Shown in pieces: positions 34,275-43,802 of a stretch of 64,000 nt of DNA. The DNA comes from Lachnospiraceae bacterium (GTDB taxonomy: Bacteria; Bacillota; Clostridia; Lachnospirales; Lachnospiraceae): positions 31,065 through 95,064 of the forward strand of contig JAETQH010000011.1 of the NCBI GenBank assembly GCA_021770785.1, given 5' to 3'. The notes beneath the pieces were generated by a model. It did no database searches, was not told the DNA's origin, and was given only the letters and a program-made list of their open reading frames with translations. Positions within the stretch are counted from its first letter, which is position 1, and each line of letters starts with the position of its first letter. Both the position numbers and the translations under genes were made by a program.

Positions 34275-35003
34275 ATGAAGAAAAAATTATCTCTTATGCT
34301 TTGTCTTATTATCATGGCTTTGACAATGACAGCCTGTGGAACCGACCCGGCCAGCGTAGATTATTTCGGTATGGGCTACGAAGAGCTGAAAAGCGGTGCG
34401 GAGGGTGATGTTGCGGCTTTAGTGGCTATGACGGATGAAAACCGTGCGAATATCAATACTTATGGTACGAAACCGGTAATTAATCTTTTAAATACCTGGG
34501 ACGAGTCTGTGGAAGGGTTAGGCGCTTACGTGGGATTTGGTGAATTTTCCGTTAGTAAGGCACAGAACACCGTTACCGTAGAGCAGACTGTAAACTTTGA
34601 AGCCAGACAGGTTATTGTTACATATGTATATACCTATGATTATGAGACAGAGCAGGCAGAATTAACGGATGCTAATGTTGATTTGGTTTATTCCCTTGGG
34701 GAGAAGATGGCAAAAGCCGGCATGAATACCCTGATGGGAATGGGAACCGTATTTTGTGTTTTAATTTTAATCAGCTTGATTATTTATGCTTTCAACCTGA
34801 TTCCTTATATTCAGAAGAAGTTTGCGAGACGCGGGGAAAGCGAAGCCGTGGAAAATGCAGTGGTAACACAGATTGAACAGAGAGAGGAACAGCAGCAGCT
34901 CACCGACGATTTGGAACTTGTTGCAGTTATTACTGCTGCAATCGCTGCGGGAACGGGAGCATCGGCAGATTCCTTTGTAGTTCGCTCTATTCACCGTCGC
35001 TAA
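34275..35003 (+). CDS. Lipoprotein fused to an OadG-like gamma subunit
   Basis: 242 residues. A lipoprotein signal with Cys21 (ALTMTACG) leads to a ~100-residue extracytoplasmic domain. Residues ~138-175 contain GEKMAKAGMNTLMGMGTVFC and then a hydrophobic helix (LILISLIIYAFNLIP), which is the OadG signature (small gamma subunit that holds the complex together and binds Zn in Klebsiella). The C-terminus LVAVITAAIAAGTGASADSF followed by VVRSIHRR matches clostridial OadG. A domestic fusion of a lipoprotein domain to OadG is known in Clostridia; the outer domain's task is unknown. It sits 12 bases after the carboxyltransferase. Confidence 0.83.
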   Translation: MKKKLSLMLCLIIMALTMTACGTDPASVDYFGMGYEELKSGAEGDVAALVAMTDENRANINTYGTKPVINLLNTWDESVEGLGAYVGFGEFSVSKAQNTVTVEQTVNFEARQVIVTYVYTYDYETEQAELTDANVDLVYSLGEKMAKAGMNTLMGMGTVFCVLILISLIIYAFNLIPYIQKKFARRGESEAVENAVVTQIEQREEQQQLTDDLELVAVITAAIAAGTGASADSFVVRSIHRR

Positions 35004-35028
35004 GAAGTTTGCAAAAGCGGCAAACTTC
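35004..35028 (+). other. Intercistronic hairpin after the gamma subunit
   Basis: GAAGTTTG (35004-35011) and CAAACTTC (35021-35028) are perfect arms around a 9-base loop, with no T run. It probably tunes stability or read-through between the gamma-subunit gene and the biotin carrier gene. Confidence 0.55.
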
Positions 35029-35116
35029 CCCCATAGGGATAAAAAAATATAAAGAGTTCTTATGCTGAAGGTATGCGGTATTAAATATTACAGATTATTT
35101 TTAGGAGGATAATACA

Positions 35117-35491
35117 ATGAAAAGTTATACAATTACCGTAAATGGAAATGTTTATGATGTTACTGTAGAAGAAAACGGTGCAGTAAGCGCTCCGGCAGCA
35201 GCTCCGAGACGTGCGGCAGCCCCGGCAGCGGCTCCGGCAGCTCCGAAAGCAGCAGCTCCGGCAGGTGCAGCAGGTAATGTAAAAATTGAAGCAGGTGCAG
35301 CAGGTAAGGTATTTAAGATTGAAGCAGCAGCAGGTACAGCTGTAAAGAAGGGCGACACGGTATTGGTTCTTGAAATCATGAAGATGGAGACTCCGGTAGT
35401 TGCTCCTGAGGACGGAACCGTGGCAAGTATTAACGTAAATGTTGGAGATATGGTAGAAGCAGGTGCATTACTGGCAACTTTAAACAACTAA
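35117..35491 (+). CDS. Biotin carboxyl carrier protein of the decarboxylase
   Basis: 124 residues: a short N-terminal part, a flexible Ala/Pro linker ([20 protein letters not shown]) and a biotinyl domain with the attachment site [10 protein letters not shown], Lys in MKM. It carries CO2 from carboxyltransferase to the membrane beta subunit. The linker is what lets the domain swing between active sites in transcarboxylase 1.3S and decarboxylase gamma/delta subunits. AGGAGG precedes ATG 35117. Its high GC in the linker comes from the GCA/CCG codons. Confidence 0.94.
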   Translation: MKSYTITVNGNVYDVTVEENGAVSAPAAAPRRAAAPAAAPAAPKAAAPAGAAGNVKIEAGAAGKVFKIEAAAGTAVKKGDTVLVLEIMKMETPVVAPEDGTVASINVNVGDMVEAGALLATLNN

Positions 35492-35507
35492 TATTAGGAG
35501 GATAACC

Positions 35508-36656
35508 ATGAGTTACATTTCGGAGACGTTAAGCAACCTCCTGCATCAGACCGCCTTTTTCAACCTTACAGGGGGAAATTTCATTATGATACTGGTTGCC
35601 TGTGTGTTCCTTTACCTGGCAATCCGTAAGGGGTTTGAGCCGTTGCTGTTAGTTCCAATCGCATTTGGTATGCTTCTGGTAAATATTTACCCGGATATCT
35701 TTGCAAGCCCGGAACAGATGAGCAATGGGGTTGGTGGCTTATTCCATTACTTTTATATCTTAGATGAGTGGTCTATTCTGCCATCTCTGATTTTCCTCGG
35801 AGTTGGTGCGATGACAGACTTTGGACCTTTGATTGCAAACCCAATCAGCTTCCTGCTTGGAGCAGCAGCGCAGTTCGGTATTTTCGGCGCTTACTTCCTT
35901 GCAATCCTGATGGGCTTTAACGACAAGGCAGCAGCAGCCGTATCTATTATCGGTGGTGCAGACGGTCCTACTTCCATTTTCCTTGCCGGAAAATTAGGAC
36001 AGTCCGGTCTGATGGGACCGATTGCGGTGGCAGCATATTCTTACATGGCGTTAGTTCCGATTATTCAGCCGCCGATTATGAAATTGTTTACCACGAAAAA
36101 AGAGCGTGCCATCAAGATGCAGAATTTAAGGCCTGTATCAAAATTAGAGAAGATTTTATTCCCAATCGTTGTAACCATTGTTGTCTGCTGTATTCTTCCG
36201 ACGACAGCTCCATTGGTTGGTATGTTAATGCTCGGAAACTTATTCCGTGAGTGTGGTGTGGTACGTCAGTTATCCGACACAGCCTCCAACGCATTAATGT
36301 ATATTGTAGTTATTTTGCTTGGTACTTCCGTTGGTGCGTCCACCAGTGCAGAGGCATTCTTAAATGCAACCACCTTAAAGATTGTTGCATTGGGATTAAT
36401 CGCATTCATGTTCGGTACGGCAGCCGGCGTATTGTTCGGTAAACTGTTATGTTGGATTACAAAGGGCAAGATTAACCCGTTAATCGGTTCCGCCGGAGTA
36501 TCCGCAGTTCCGATGGCAGCCCGTGTATCACAGAAGGTTGGTGCAGAGGAAGACCCGACAAACTTTTTACTTATGCACGCAATGGGACCAAATGTTGCCG
36601 GAGTTATCGGTACTGCAGTGGCAGCCGGTGTATTTATGGCAATTTTCGGAATATAA
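35508..36656 (+). CDS. oadB: Sodium ion-translocating decarboxylase beta subunit
   Basis: 382 residues, about nine to eleven membrane helices. It decarboxylates carboxybiotin and pumps Na+ out. The conserved regions are present: [39 protein letters not shown] (with the essential Asp) and the C-terminal [19 protein letters not shown] and [19 protein letters not shown]. The name oadB is used for the family; gcdB and mmdB are equally possible. AGGAGG precedes ATG 35508. It is the engine that links substrate decarboxylation to a Na+ gradient in this cluster. Confidence 0.95.
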   Translation: MSYISETLSNLLHQTAFFNLTGGNFIMILVACVFLYLAIRKGFEPLLLVPIAFGMLLVNIYPDIFASPEQMSNGVGGLFHYFYILDEWSILPSLIFLGVGAMTDFGPLIANPISFLLGAAAQFGIFGAYFLAILMGFNDKAAAAVSIIGGADGPTSIFLAGKLGQSGLMGPIAVAAYSYMALVPIIQPPIMKLFTTKKERAIKMQNLRPVSKLEKILFPIVVTIVVCCILPTTAPLVGMLMLGNLFRECGVVRQLSDTASNALMYIVVILLGTSVGASTSAEAFLNATTLKIVALGLIAFMFGTAAGVLFGKLLCWITKGKINPLIGSAGVSAVPMAARVSQKVGAEEDPTNFLLMHAMGPNVAGVIGTAVAAGVFMAIFGI

Positions 36657-36725
36657 AAGCAGCCTGCTGTTTTTATGAGCAAGTAGCAATGCGGAGTTAA
36701 AATATCCGCTAATAAGGAGGAAAAA

Positions 36726-38144
36726 ATGTCAGAAGTTGTTAAAAAACCTATTAAAATAACAGAGACGGTACTGCGTGACGCTCACCAGTCTTTAATCGCA
36801 ACCAGAATGACAACCGAGCAGATGCTTCCAATTATCGACAAGATGGACAAGGTTGGATACAATGCGGTTGAGTGCTGGGGCGGTGCTACTTTCGATGCGT
36901 CTCTTCGTTTCTTAAAAGAGGATCCATGGGATCGTCTTCGTAAATTAAGAGATGGCTTTAAAAATACAAAATTACAGATGTTATTCCGTGGACAGAATAT
37001 TTTAGGATATCGTCCCTATGCGGATGATGTAGTAGAGTATTTTGTACAGAAATCCATCGCTAACGGTATTGATATCATCCGTATCTTCGACTGTTTAAAT
37101 GATATCCGTAATTTACAGACCGCTGTTACAGCATGTAACAAAGAAAAAGGCCATGCACAGGTAGCATTATCCTATACCTTAGGTGATGCTTATACCTTAG
37201 ATTACTGGATGGATATGGCAAAAAGAGTAGAAGATATGGGCGCAAATTCTTTATGTATTAAGGATATGGCCGGTCTTTTAACTCCGTACAAAGCAGAAGA
37301 GTTAGTGAAAGCATTAAAATCTTCCACAAGCCTTCCTATCGAGTTACATACACACTATACTTCCGGTGTAGCTTCCATGACTTACATGAAAGCCATTGAG
37401 GCAGGTGTTGATATCATTGATACTGCAATGTCTCCGTTTGCATTGGGAACCTCCCAGCCCGCAACTGAGGTTATGGCAGAGGCATTCCGTGGAACAGAGT
37501 TTGATCCGGGATTTGACCAGATGTTATTAAAGGAGATCGCTGATTACTTCCGTCCGTTAAGAGAGGAAGCGTTAAAGAGCGGTCTTATGAACCCGAAGGT
37601 ATTAGGAGTAGATATCCAGACCTTACTGTATCAGGTTCCGGGCGGTATGTTATCCAACATGGTATCCCAGTTAAAAGAGCAGCATGCAGAGGACAAATAT
37701 ATGGATGTTCTCGAAGAGATTCCGCGTGTGCGTAAGGACTTAGGTGAGCCGCCTCTTGTTACACCTTCTTCCCAGATTGTGGGTACACAGGCTGTATTCA
37801 ACGTATTGATGGGCGAGAGATACAAAGTAGCTACCAAAGAGACCAAGGACGTATTACTTGGAAAATATGGACAGACAGTAAAACCCTTCAATCCGGAAAT
37901 CGTTGATAAGGTTTTAGGAGAGGAAAAGAAGAATGCAATCACATGCAGATATGCAGACTTGCTTGAGCCGGAATTAGACAAGATTGAAGCTGAGATGAAA
38001 CAGTGGAAACAGCAGGACGAGGATGTATTGTCCTACGCTCTGTTCCCGCAGGTTGCAACTGAGTTCTTCAAATACCGTGAGGCACAGCAGAAAAAGGTAG
38101 ACACAACGATTGCTGATACAAAGAATGGAGCTTATCCGGTATAA
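36726..38144 (+). CDS. oadA: Oxaloacetate decarboxylase alpha / transcarboxylase 5S-type subunit (no biotin domain)
   Basis: 472 residues. It has the HMGL-like barrel of pyruvate carboxyltransferases: ETVLRDAHQSLIATRM (metal-binding Asp, catalytic Gln region), CIKDMAGLL with the Lys that is carboxylated in 5S, and ELHTHYTSG (His pair for the metal). The C-terminal PYC_OADA domain (~300-440) is present, but the biotinyl domain of Klebsiella OadA is missing, so it must use the separate carrier at 35117. It converts oxaloacetate to pyruvate with CO2 passed to biotin (or the reverse). AAGGAGG precedes ATG 36726. Confidence 0.93.
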   Translation: MSEVVKKPIKITETVLRDAHQSLIATRMTTEQMLPIIDKMDKVGYNAVECWGGATFDASLRFLKEDPWDRLRKLRDGFKNTKLQMLFRGQNILGYRPYADDVVEYFVQKSIANGIDIIRIFDCLNDIRNLQTAVTACNKEKGHAQVALSYTLGDAYTLDYWMDMAKRVEDMGANSLCIKDMAGLLTPYKAEELVKALKSSTSLPIELHTHYTSGVASMTYMKAIEAGVDIIDTAMSPFALGTSQPATEVMAEAFRGTEFDPGFDQMLLKEIADYFRPLREEALKSGLMNPKVLGVDIQTLLYQVPGGMLSNMVSQLKEQHAEDKYMDVLEEIPRVRKDLGEPPLVTPSSQIVGTQAVFNVLMGERYKVATKETKDVLLGKYGQTVKPFNPEIVDKVLGEEKKNAITCRYADLLEPELDKIEAEMKQWKQQDEDVLSYALFPQVATEFFKYREAQQKKVDTTIADTKNGAYPV

Positions 38145-38158
38145 TCGGAATAAATTTT

Positions 38159-38200
38159 AAGCCTGTATACGGGCATTATTGACTGTCTGTATACAGGCTT
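38159..38200. terminator. 12-bp inverted repeat after the decarboxylase cluster
   Basis: AAGCCTGTATAC (38159-38170) and GTATACAGGCTT (38189-38200) are exact arms with an 18-base loop. The T run is poor, so it may be a weak terminator or an mRNA 3' stabiliser. Confidence 0.5.
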
Positions 38201-38264
38201 GGATTTCAGATAGTGGAAGGTTTGCAGAAGAGCAGATTTTCCAACCGTTATCTTATATTACAAA

Positions 38265-39456
38265 TTAAAAAAGCAATTCTTCCGGCACGATTTCAGCCAT
38301 TTTTTTGTAGGCAGCCCCACTGGGATGCAGGTGGTCGCCGCTGTCAAACCCTTCCCGGAAAGCAGCAGGATTTTTCATATCCCGCAGCGCCAGGTCAAAA
38401 TCGATACACCCGTCAATCTCATTTGTTGTTCGTATCCAGTCGTTGATTTCATTTTTCAAAGTTTCCCTGAATGGGGCGTAAGTACGCCAGCCGTAAATCG
38501 GGAGCAGTGTTCCCAGATACACCTTGTCATGATAGGCTCTCGCCTGCTCAATATACCATTTTAACCCGTCAATCAATCAGTTCTCCGGCAGTGGGCAAGT
38601 CGCTCATGGGACGGAAGGGATTTACCTCCGTGCCAACAGGATGAATGATATCGTTGATACCCTGCTGGATAATCAGAGTGTCCGCCCCGGCGGTGGGAAT
38701 CTCATGGCAGAAGCGGTTGCTCCCCTTTAAGCCATAAGAATCATAGGTAATACATTCATATTGCCGCAAAATTCTGGTGCCGCTGGCAGCCCGGCGGATA
38801 ATAGAAGTGTGTCCGCCCCCAAGCTTCCTTGTCCGCAGTGTCAGATAATCCGGCCAGGACTGGGCGGTGATGGAATCCCCGTAACAGATGACGGCATGGT
38901 TTTCCGGCGAGGTTAAAATATCAATATTGCTTAAAAAGTAAAACCAGTTCGTACTTTTTGTGGTGTCTAAGGGTAGTTTCCCGGAGACAGTTTCATCCCC
39001 GATGGAAAAATACCCCTTAGAGAGCGGTCCGGTAATCAGCACAGCGGACTGCAGCAGGGTAAAATCGGAAAAATAAATGCTGACGCAGAGGGTAGCTCCG
39101 GCGGAAACCGGAAGGGCAACAGCGTCGCTTACCGTCTGCTTATGGGCGTCAATGGTGACAGAGGTTTCCTGAGAAAAGGTAATCTCCCGCAAAGTTTCCT
39201 CTGCAAGAGGGCATTCTAATCTCATTTTTTCCGTCATATCAAAATCAGCCACGGCAACGGTAGCTTTTGTGATGGTGACAGCTTCAGTTCCGCAGTAATT
39301 GTCAAACGTAAATCGCAGCGCCTCCCCGTCAAAAGGTGCGTAAACCGGGTAACGGAGGGTCAGATTTTTTCCATAGCTTTCCGGGCGGTGCTCCGCGATG
39401 GAAACGGCGTTGCCCCACATGGAAGTCCATTTTGTATTTTCCATAAAGATATCCAT
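38265..39456 (-). pseudogene. SGNH/GDSL-type esterase gene broken by a 4-base duplication
   Basis: Read on the minus strand, 39456-38569 gives 295 residues that stop right after GELID, and the frame starting inside the overlap (to 38265) continues with GLKWYIEQARAYHDK. Removing one copy of a tandem ATTG (plus strand CAATCAAT near 38571) restores the reading ELIDGLKWY. The upstream part has block I (ICYGDSITAQSW, Ser nucleophile) and LIIQQGINDI; the downstream part has the acid-base block DSGDHLHPSGAAY. Neither fragment alone has a full catalytic triad. The family hydrolyses esters, often acetyl groups on sugars. It may be a true recent lesion or an assembly error. Confidence 0.8.
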
Positions 39457-39540
39457 ACCTTTCTTTCGTCTCTGAAATTTATCTGTCTGTTAGTATACAA
39501 CTTTTAGGGGAAAGGGTAAAGGAAAATAGAGAAGGAAAAT

Positions 39541-39558
39541 TGCATCAAATCTGCATCA
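39541..39558. promoter_or_regulatory. Two 11-bp-spaced heptamers upstream of the two-component operon
   Basis: TGCATCA at 39541-39547 and 39552-39558, separated by AATC, so one helical turn apart. The second ends 14 bases before the -35. The reverse complement TGATGCA recurs as a phased array at 43800-43861. Spacing and position fit binding sites of an OmpR-type regulator such as the one encoded at 40897. Confidence 0.6.
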
Positions 39559-39572
39559 TTTTTTCTAATCGG

Positions 39573-39602
39573 TTTACGGAGCAGTCTGGAAAATGTTATA
39601 CT
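39573..39602 (+). promoter_or_regulatory. Promoter of the two-component operon
   Basis: TTTACG (39573-39578) with TATACT (39597-39602, spacer 18) or the overlapping TTATAC (spacer 17). Confidence 0.65.
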
Positions 39603-39712
39603 AAATGGAATGAAAGACAGGGACTTTAAAGAGGGCTGTGCAAAAATACTTTGGTTGATAGGATAAATCATCATATGAAGGAAGATACAGAAGAAAGGCG
39701 GGGAGAAGTGTC

Positions 39713-40900
39713 ATGATAATACGAAAGATAACCAGGATAGGTCTGTTTTTTCTTGTGTGCTGCATGGGATTTTTTTCTGAAACGTCGGCAGGTATTTTTG
39801 CCGAAAAGGAAGCGGGCACGAAACTGCAGCAATACTCCCTGCAATCCGAAAACGAGGCTGTGGCAAACACATACCAGTATTCCCCGCAATCCGAAAGTCA
39901 AACTGTCACCACAGTGGCGGAAGATATTGCAGAAGCCTATCGGGAATACCAGCAGACATTCGAAAAATTAAAAACGGCGGAGGACATCCAAAAAGCAGGC
40001 TATAAGCTGTTGGAGGAGCAGCAGTTTTTCATAGGTCTTGGCACTTTTGGAAAGCAGGATGTCTGCTTTCTTCCGGCAATGGATCAGAGGTATCACAGGC
40101 TGGCAGTTTTTATTCTGGATAAAGACCGGCAGATTTTGTACAAGACAAATGAACTGGAAAATAACAGTATCTGCCGGGGGCAGCTTGAACAGCCGGAAAC
40201 AGAGATGGTGGCGGTTACGTTTCAGGATTTGAATCATGACGGGCTGACGGACATCGGATTTATCACCCAGTATAAGGCGGAGCGGATCTATAAAATCGGG
40301 GACGTCCTGTTTCAGTCAGAAGGAGGATTTTACCGGGACTATCGGATTTCTGATAAAATGAACCGTTTCGGCATGAATAAAAATATAAATTGTATTGCCT
40401 CCTTTGTGCGGGACGGAAATTCCATTGAATATCTCTATACGGCTGTGACCTTAGAGGAACTGATGGAAAACGGTTTTAAAGTGGAAGAAGAACAGTGCTA
40501 TTTCCGCACTTTTGAAAAATTGGGGAGGTTGCAGGTGGTGCCGGGAACGGCAAAGCTGGTGGGAAACAATATTTTTATGATTTATTTAGCCGACGAGCAG
40601 GGAAATATTGTGTGGAGCTTTCAGCCTATGGAAGATTACGACAGCCTTTACGCCTTAAAGGGCATTACCGGGCGGGACGTGGACGGAGACGGTCTGAAAG
40701 ATCTGGTGGTGCTGGCAGAATACAGCTTTGAGGGAGCCTCCGGGGAATATTTGCAGGAGCTGTCCTGTTCTGTTTATTACCAGCGAACGGATGGCTTTGT
40801 CAAGGATGAGGAATTTCAGGACTTCTATATCTGCGGCGAAGGGGAAACACTAGAGGGACTGGTGAAAAAAATACGGGAATACTGGGGTTGGATGACATGA
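39713..40900 (+). CDS. Exported protein with two calcium-loop-like repeats, linked to a two-component system
   Basis: 395 residues. A signal peptide or anchor at the N-terminus (RIGLFFLVCCMGFFSETSAG) is followed by ~70 linker residues and a beta-rich domain. Two short loops look like FG-GAP/EF-hand-type Ca2+ loops: DLNHDGLTDIGF (from residue 172) and DVDGDGLKDLVVL (from residue 322), in which the Asp/Asn ligands keep DxNxDG and DxDxDG spacing. The fold and exact role are unknown. It is the first gene of the operon with the response regulator (stop overlaps its start by ATGA), kinase and a second membrane protein, so it may be the sensing or accessory partner. GGCGGGGAG precedes ATG 39713. Confidence 0.75.
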   Translation: MIIRKITRIGLFFLVCCMGFFSETSAGIFAEKEAGTKLQQYSLQSENEAVANTYQYSPQSESQTVTTVAEDIAEAYREYQQTFEKLKTAEDIQKAGYKLLEEQQFFIGLGTFGKQDVCFLPAMDQRYHRLAVFILDKDRQILYKTNELENNSICRGQLEQPETEMVAVTFQDLNHDGLTDIGFITQYKAERIYKIGDVLFQSEGGFYRDYRISDKMNRFGMNKNINCIASFVRDGNSIEYLYTAVTLEELMENGFKVEEEQCYFRTFEKLGRLQVVPGTAKLVGNNIFMIYLADEQGNIVWSFQPMEDYDSLYALKGITGRDVDGDGLKDLVVLAEYSFEGASGEYLQELSCSVYYQRTDGFVKDEEFQDFYICGEGETLEGLVKKIREYWGWMT

Positions 40901-41559
40901 GGATAAAGATATTAATTGTAGATGATGAGAAACCGATTTGTGATTTGATGGAAATGAATTTGCAGGCGGCGGGATATGACTGCAAAGCCGTACAGGACGG
41001 TTTAGAGGCAATCCGCCTGATAGAGCAGGAAAAATTTGACTTGATTCTGCTGGATATCATGCTGCCGGGGGCGGACGGTTATGACATTATGGAATACATC
41101 AGACCCCTTAAGATACCGGTGATTTTTGTTACAGCCAAACATGAGGTCAAGGACAGGGTGAAAGGCTTAAAGCTGGGGGCGGAGGATTATCTGGTGAAGC
41201 CCTTTGACGTGGTGGAGCTGATGGCGCGGGTGGAGGTAGTGTTGCGGAGGTTTGAAAAGACGGCAACGGTGCTTACCGCCGGAGATGTGACGGTGGATTT
41301 GGAATCCCGGAAAGTGACGAAGGCAGGCCTCCCGGTGGAGCTGACCAACAAAGAATACGGACTGTTGGTATTATTTATGCAGAATAAAAACATTGCGCTG
41401 TTTAAGGAAAATCTTTATGAGCGGGTGTGGGAGGACGAATATCTTGCCAATAGCAGAACGGTGGAAATTCACGTACAGCGGCTTCGGAAAAAAGTGGGCT
41501 GGGAAAAATGTTTAGTGGCGGTGTATAAGGTCGGATACCGTTTAGAGTGCCAGGATTAA
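40897..41559 (+). CDS. OmpR-family response regulator
   Basis: 220 residues. Receiver domain (1-120) with acidic pocket (ILIVDDE), phospho-acceptor Asp53 in LILLDIMLPGADG and the Lys in DYLVKPFD; C-terminal winged helix (PVELTNKEYGLLVLFMQNKN, RTVEIHVQRLRKKVG, VYKVGYRLE). It is translationally coupled to the exported protein (ATGA at 40897-40900); the alternative ATG 40888 would extend the overlap without a better RBS. It is probably phosphorylated by the kinase at 41570. The two heptamer pairs upstream of this operon and upstream of the deacetylase are the expected type of target site. Confidence 0.94.
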   Translation: MRIKILIVDDEKPICDLMEMNLQAAGYDCKAVQDGLEAIRLIEQEKFDLILLDIMLPGADGYDIMEYIRPLKIPVIFVTAKHEVKDRVKGLKLGAEDYLVKPFDVVELMARVEVVLRRFEKTATVLTAGDVTVDLESRKVTKAGLPVELTNKEYGLLVLFMQNKNIALFKENLYERVWEDEYLANSRTVEIHVQRLRKKVGWEKCLVAVYKVGYRLECQD

Positions 41560-41569
41560 AGGAGAAAGT

Positions 41570-42985
41570 ATGAAATTTTCCTACAAAATTTTAATCTGTA
41601 CCATTATGATTATGGCGGCAGCCTTTGGATTTAGCGGGTATTATTTTGTAAATTATATTTTTGAAACCTCCTTAGAGCGGGAGGTCAGCCAGGCGATGGA
41701 CGACAGCAGCGTGCTGCAGTTTGCCTTTGAGACGGCTGCTTTGAATATTCCTTCTAAATATGACATACTTCCGGATTCTATTGCAGAGCAGATAGGCTTT
41801 TCCTTAGAAAACAGCGGTCAGGGAAACGGACGGCTGCTGCGGCTTTCCGATGAGGAAAAACGTGTGCTTTACGTCAGCGACGGATTTGCCGGGACAGGGG
41901 ATTTTCTTGACAAAGCATCGGAGGAAACCCGTATTTATCAGGTGCTTCCCCAGGGAGAACACTATTATATACAGACGGGCACAAAATTTTATGCCTTAGG
42001 GCGTGTGCTGTATTTAGAAACCATGCGGGACGTGACGGAGGTTTTTAAAGAGAGGGCAATGGGATTTTCGGTGTACCGGAGAGTGACGGTAGTAGTTCTT
42101 TTCGCCAGCTCCCTTGTGATGTCATTCCTTTCCCACTGGCTGACAGTGCCCATCCGCAGGCTTAAGGACGCTGCAAAAAAAATGGCTTCGGGTGATTACC
42201 GGGTGCGGGCAGTATGCAGCAGTACGGATGAGATGGGGGAACTGACCAGGGATTTTAACCGTATGGCGGAGGCGTTAGAGAACACCATACAGAATTTAAA
42301 GGAAGAAGTCCAGGCAAGGGAAGAGTTCATCGCCGCCTTTTCCCATGAGTTAAAAACGCCTCTGACCTCCATGGTGGGTTATGCGGATATGCTGCGCTCC
42401 CGGAAATTAGAGGAAGAAAAGCAGTTTTTGGCAGCAAATTATATTTATACGGAGAGCAGGCGGTTAGAAAAAATGTCCTTCCGGCTTTTAGATATGATTG
42501 TGGCAAAGCGGCAGGGAGCAGCCCGGAGAAAAACGGAGGTTTCCTTGTTTTTTGAGCATTTGAGAGAAATGTTTGGAAACAGTGCCGACATAGAACTTCG
42601 AATTTCTTATGAAGCGGCAGAGGTCTGTGCAGATACGGAGCTTTTGACAACGGTACTCATTAACCTGACGGACAACGCTGTCAAAGCTACAGAGCCCGGC
42701 GGGGTGATTGAGCTAAAGGGCAGGAGAGAAGAGGAAGGCTACCGTTTTCTGGTGAAGGATTATGGAGAGGGAATCCCGGCGGAGGAATGCCGGAGGATTA
42801 CGGAGGCATTTTATATGGTAGATAAATCCCGTTCCAGGAGTAAAAACGGTGCGGGGCTGGGACTGGCGCTTTGCAGCACGTTTTTGGAGCTGCATGGGAC
42901 TTGTCTGGAAATAGAGAGCCGTCCGGGGGAGGGAAGTTGTTTTTCCTTCCTGCTGCCGAAGGAGGTTTTAGATGAAGAAAAATAG
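41570..42985 (+). CDS. Membrane sensor histidine kinase with HAMP domain
   Basis: 471 residues. TM1 (~7-28), extracytoplasmic sensor (~29-165), TM2 (~166-187), HAMP (~188-240; PIRRLKDAAKKMASGDYRVR), HisKA with His259 (FSHELKTPLTSMVGYADM), HATPase_c (~365-470; NLTDNAVKAT, DYGEGI, GAGLGLALC). It is the partner of the response regulator 10 bases upstream. The gene product overlaps the next by 14 bases. The signal may be read with the exported Ca2+-loop protein and the membrane protein downstream. The family phosphatase motif ExxT/N is ELKT. Confidence 0.93.
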   Translation: MKFSYKILICTIMIMAAAFGFSGYYFVNYIFETSLEREVSQAMDDSSVLQFAFETAALNIPSKYDILPDSIAEQIGFSLENSGQGNGRLLRLSDEEKRVLYVSDGFAGTGDFLDKASEETRIYQVLPQGEHYYIQTGTKFYALGRVLYLETMRDVTEVFKERAMGFSVYRRVTVVVLFASSLVMSFLSHWLTVPIRRLKDAAKKMASGDYRVRAVCSSTDEMGELTRDFNRMAEALENTIQNLKEEVQAREEFIAAFSHELKTPLTSMVGYADMLRSRKLEEEKQFLAANYIYTESRRLEKMSFRLLDMIVAKRQGAARRKTEVSLFFEHLREMFGNSADIELRISYEAAEVCADTELLTTVLINLTDNAVKATEPGGVIELKGRREEEGYRFLVKDYGEGIPAEECRRITEAFYMVDKSRSRSKNGAGLGLALCSTFLELHGTCLEIESRPGEGSCFSFLLPKEVLDEEK

Positions 42986-43802
42986 AAAACGGCTGCTTTT
43001 GACGGCGGGAGCGCTGGCTGTATTTCTTTTTGCCATGTGGGGACCGGAAATGCTGGCAAAATACAGGGATAAAACTGTTTTTTACCAGATTACCACGGAG
43101 ACGGTGGAAAATCAGAGTCAGGGCTACCGCTATCTTCTGACGGAAAATGAAAAAATTTATCTGTTATCCAAGTGCCTCAACAGCCAGACCCTGCCTGCCA
43201 GTGAACAGAGTGTCCGGGCAAATGAGGGGGAGGAGGAATTTGCCTATGAGGAGGTCAGCGGAAATTATGCTTTTGTGAGAAACAGAAATACGGCAGAGAA
43301 AACAGAACAGAGGTCAGCGGAAATTTTTGAACTCTGTAATGAACAGATAGAAAAATTGCAGGAGCTTGGGGTGATACCGGAGAGTGTGCAGCCCGTTTCG
43401 GAGGATTCCTACACGGCGCAGCTGTATTCCGCCATAGACGTGACAGAGCCCCGGAACAATGTCAGCGTCTGGAAAATCAGCTTTTCTCCGGATACGAAAA
43501 ATGTTTCTAAATCCAACCGTCTGATGGACGCTTATTTAGATGACGAAACCGGGAAAATTTATGAATTTTATCTCCGTTCGGAAAAGACCTGGGAGGATAT
43601 GGAACCGGAAACCATGGTGGAGGCATGGAGCGGCTATCTGGGGCTTACGGGAATGGAGGCGTATGAGACAGAAAATCCCCTGTCGGAAACTACGCCCGAT
43701 TATGAAAAATACCGTTTCCCCGGTATGGAAACCGGAGGAACGGTGGTTACCATAGGCTGTTACGACGGCATAAATGAGCTTTTCCTAAAAATTTCAAAAT
43801 GA
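42972..43802 (+). CDS. Single-span membrane protein of the two-component operon
   Basis: 276 residues. One N-terminal hydrophobic segment (RLLLTAGALAVFLFAMWGPE) anchors an extracytoplasmic, mixed alpha/beta domain. No known family was recognised. Its start overlaps the kinase end by 14 bases, so it is made with the kinase and probably modulates signalling or is a regulated effector. The stop TGA (43800-43802) is also the first base triplet of the phased TGATGCA array, so the coding end and the regulatory array overlap. GGAGG precedes ATG 42972. Confidence 0.7.
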   Translation: MKKNRKRLLLTAGALAVFLFAMWGPEMLAKYRDKTVFYQITTETVENQSQGYRYLLTENEKIYLLSKCLNSQTLPASEQSVRANEGEEEFAYEEVSGNYAFVRNRNTAEKTEQRSAEIFELCNEQIEKLQELGVIPESVQPVSEDSYTAQLYSAIDVTEPRNNVSVWKISFSPDTKNVSKSNRLMDAYLDDETGKIYEFYLRSEKTWEDMEPETMVEAWSGYLGLTGMEAYETENPLSETTPDYEKYRFPGMETGGTVVTIGCYDGINELFLKISK

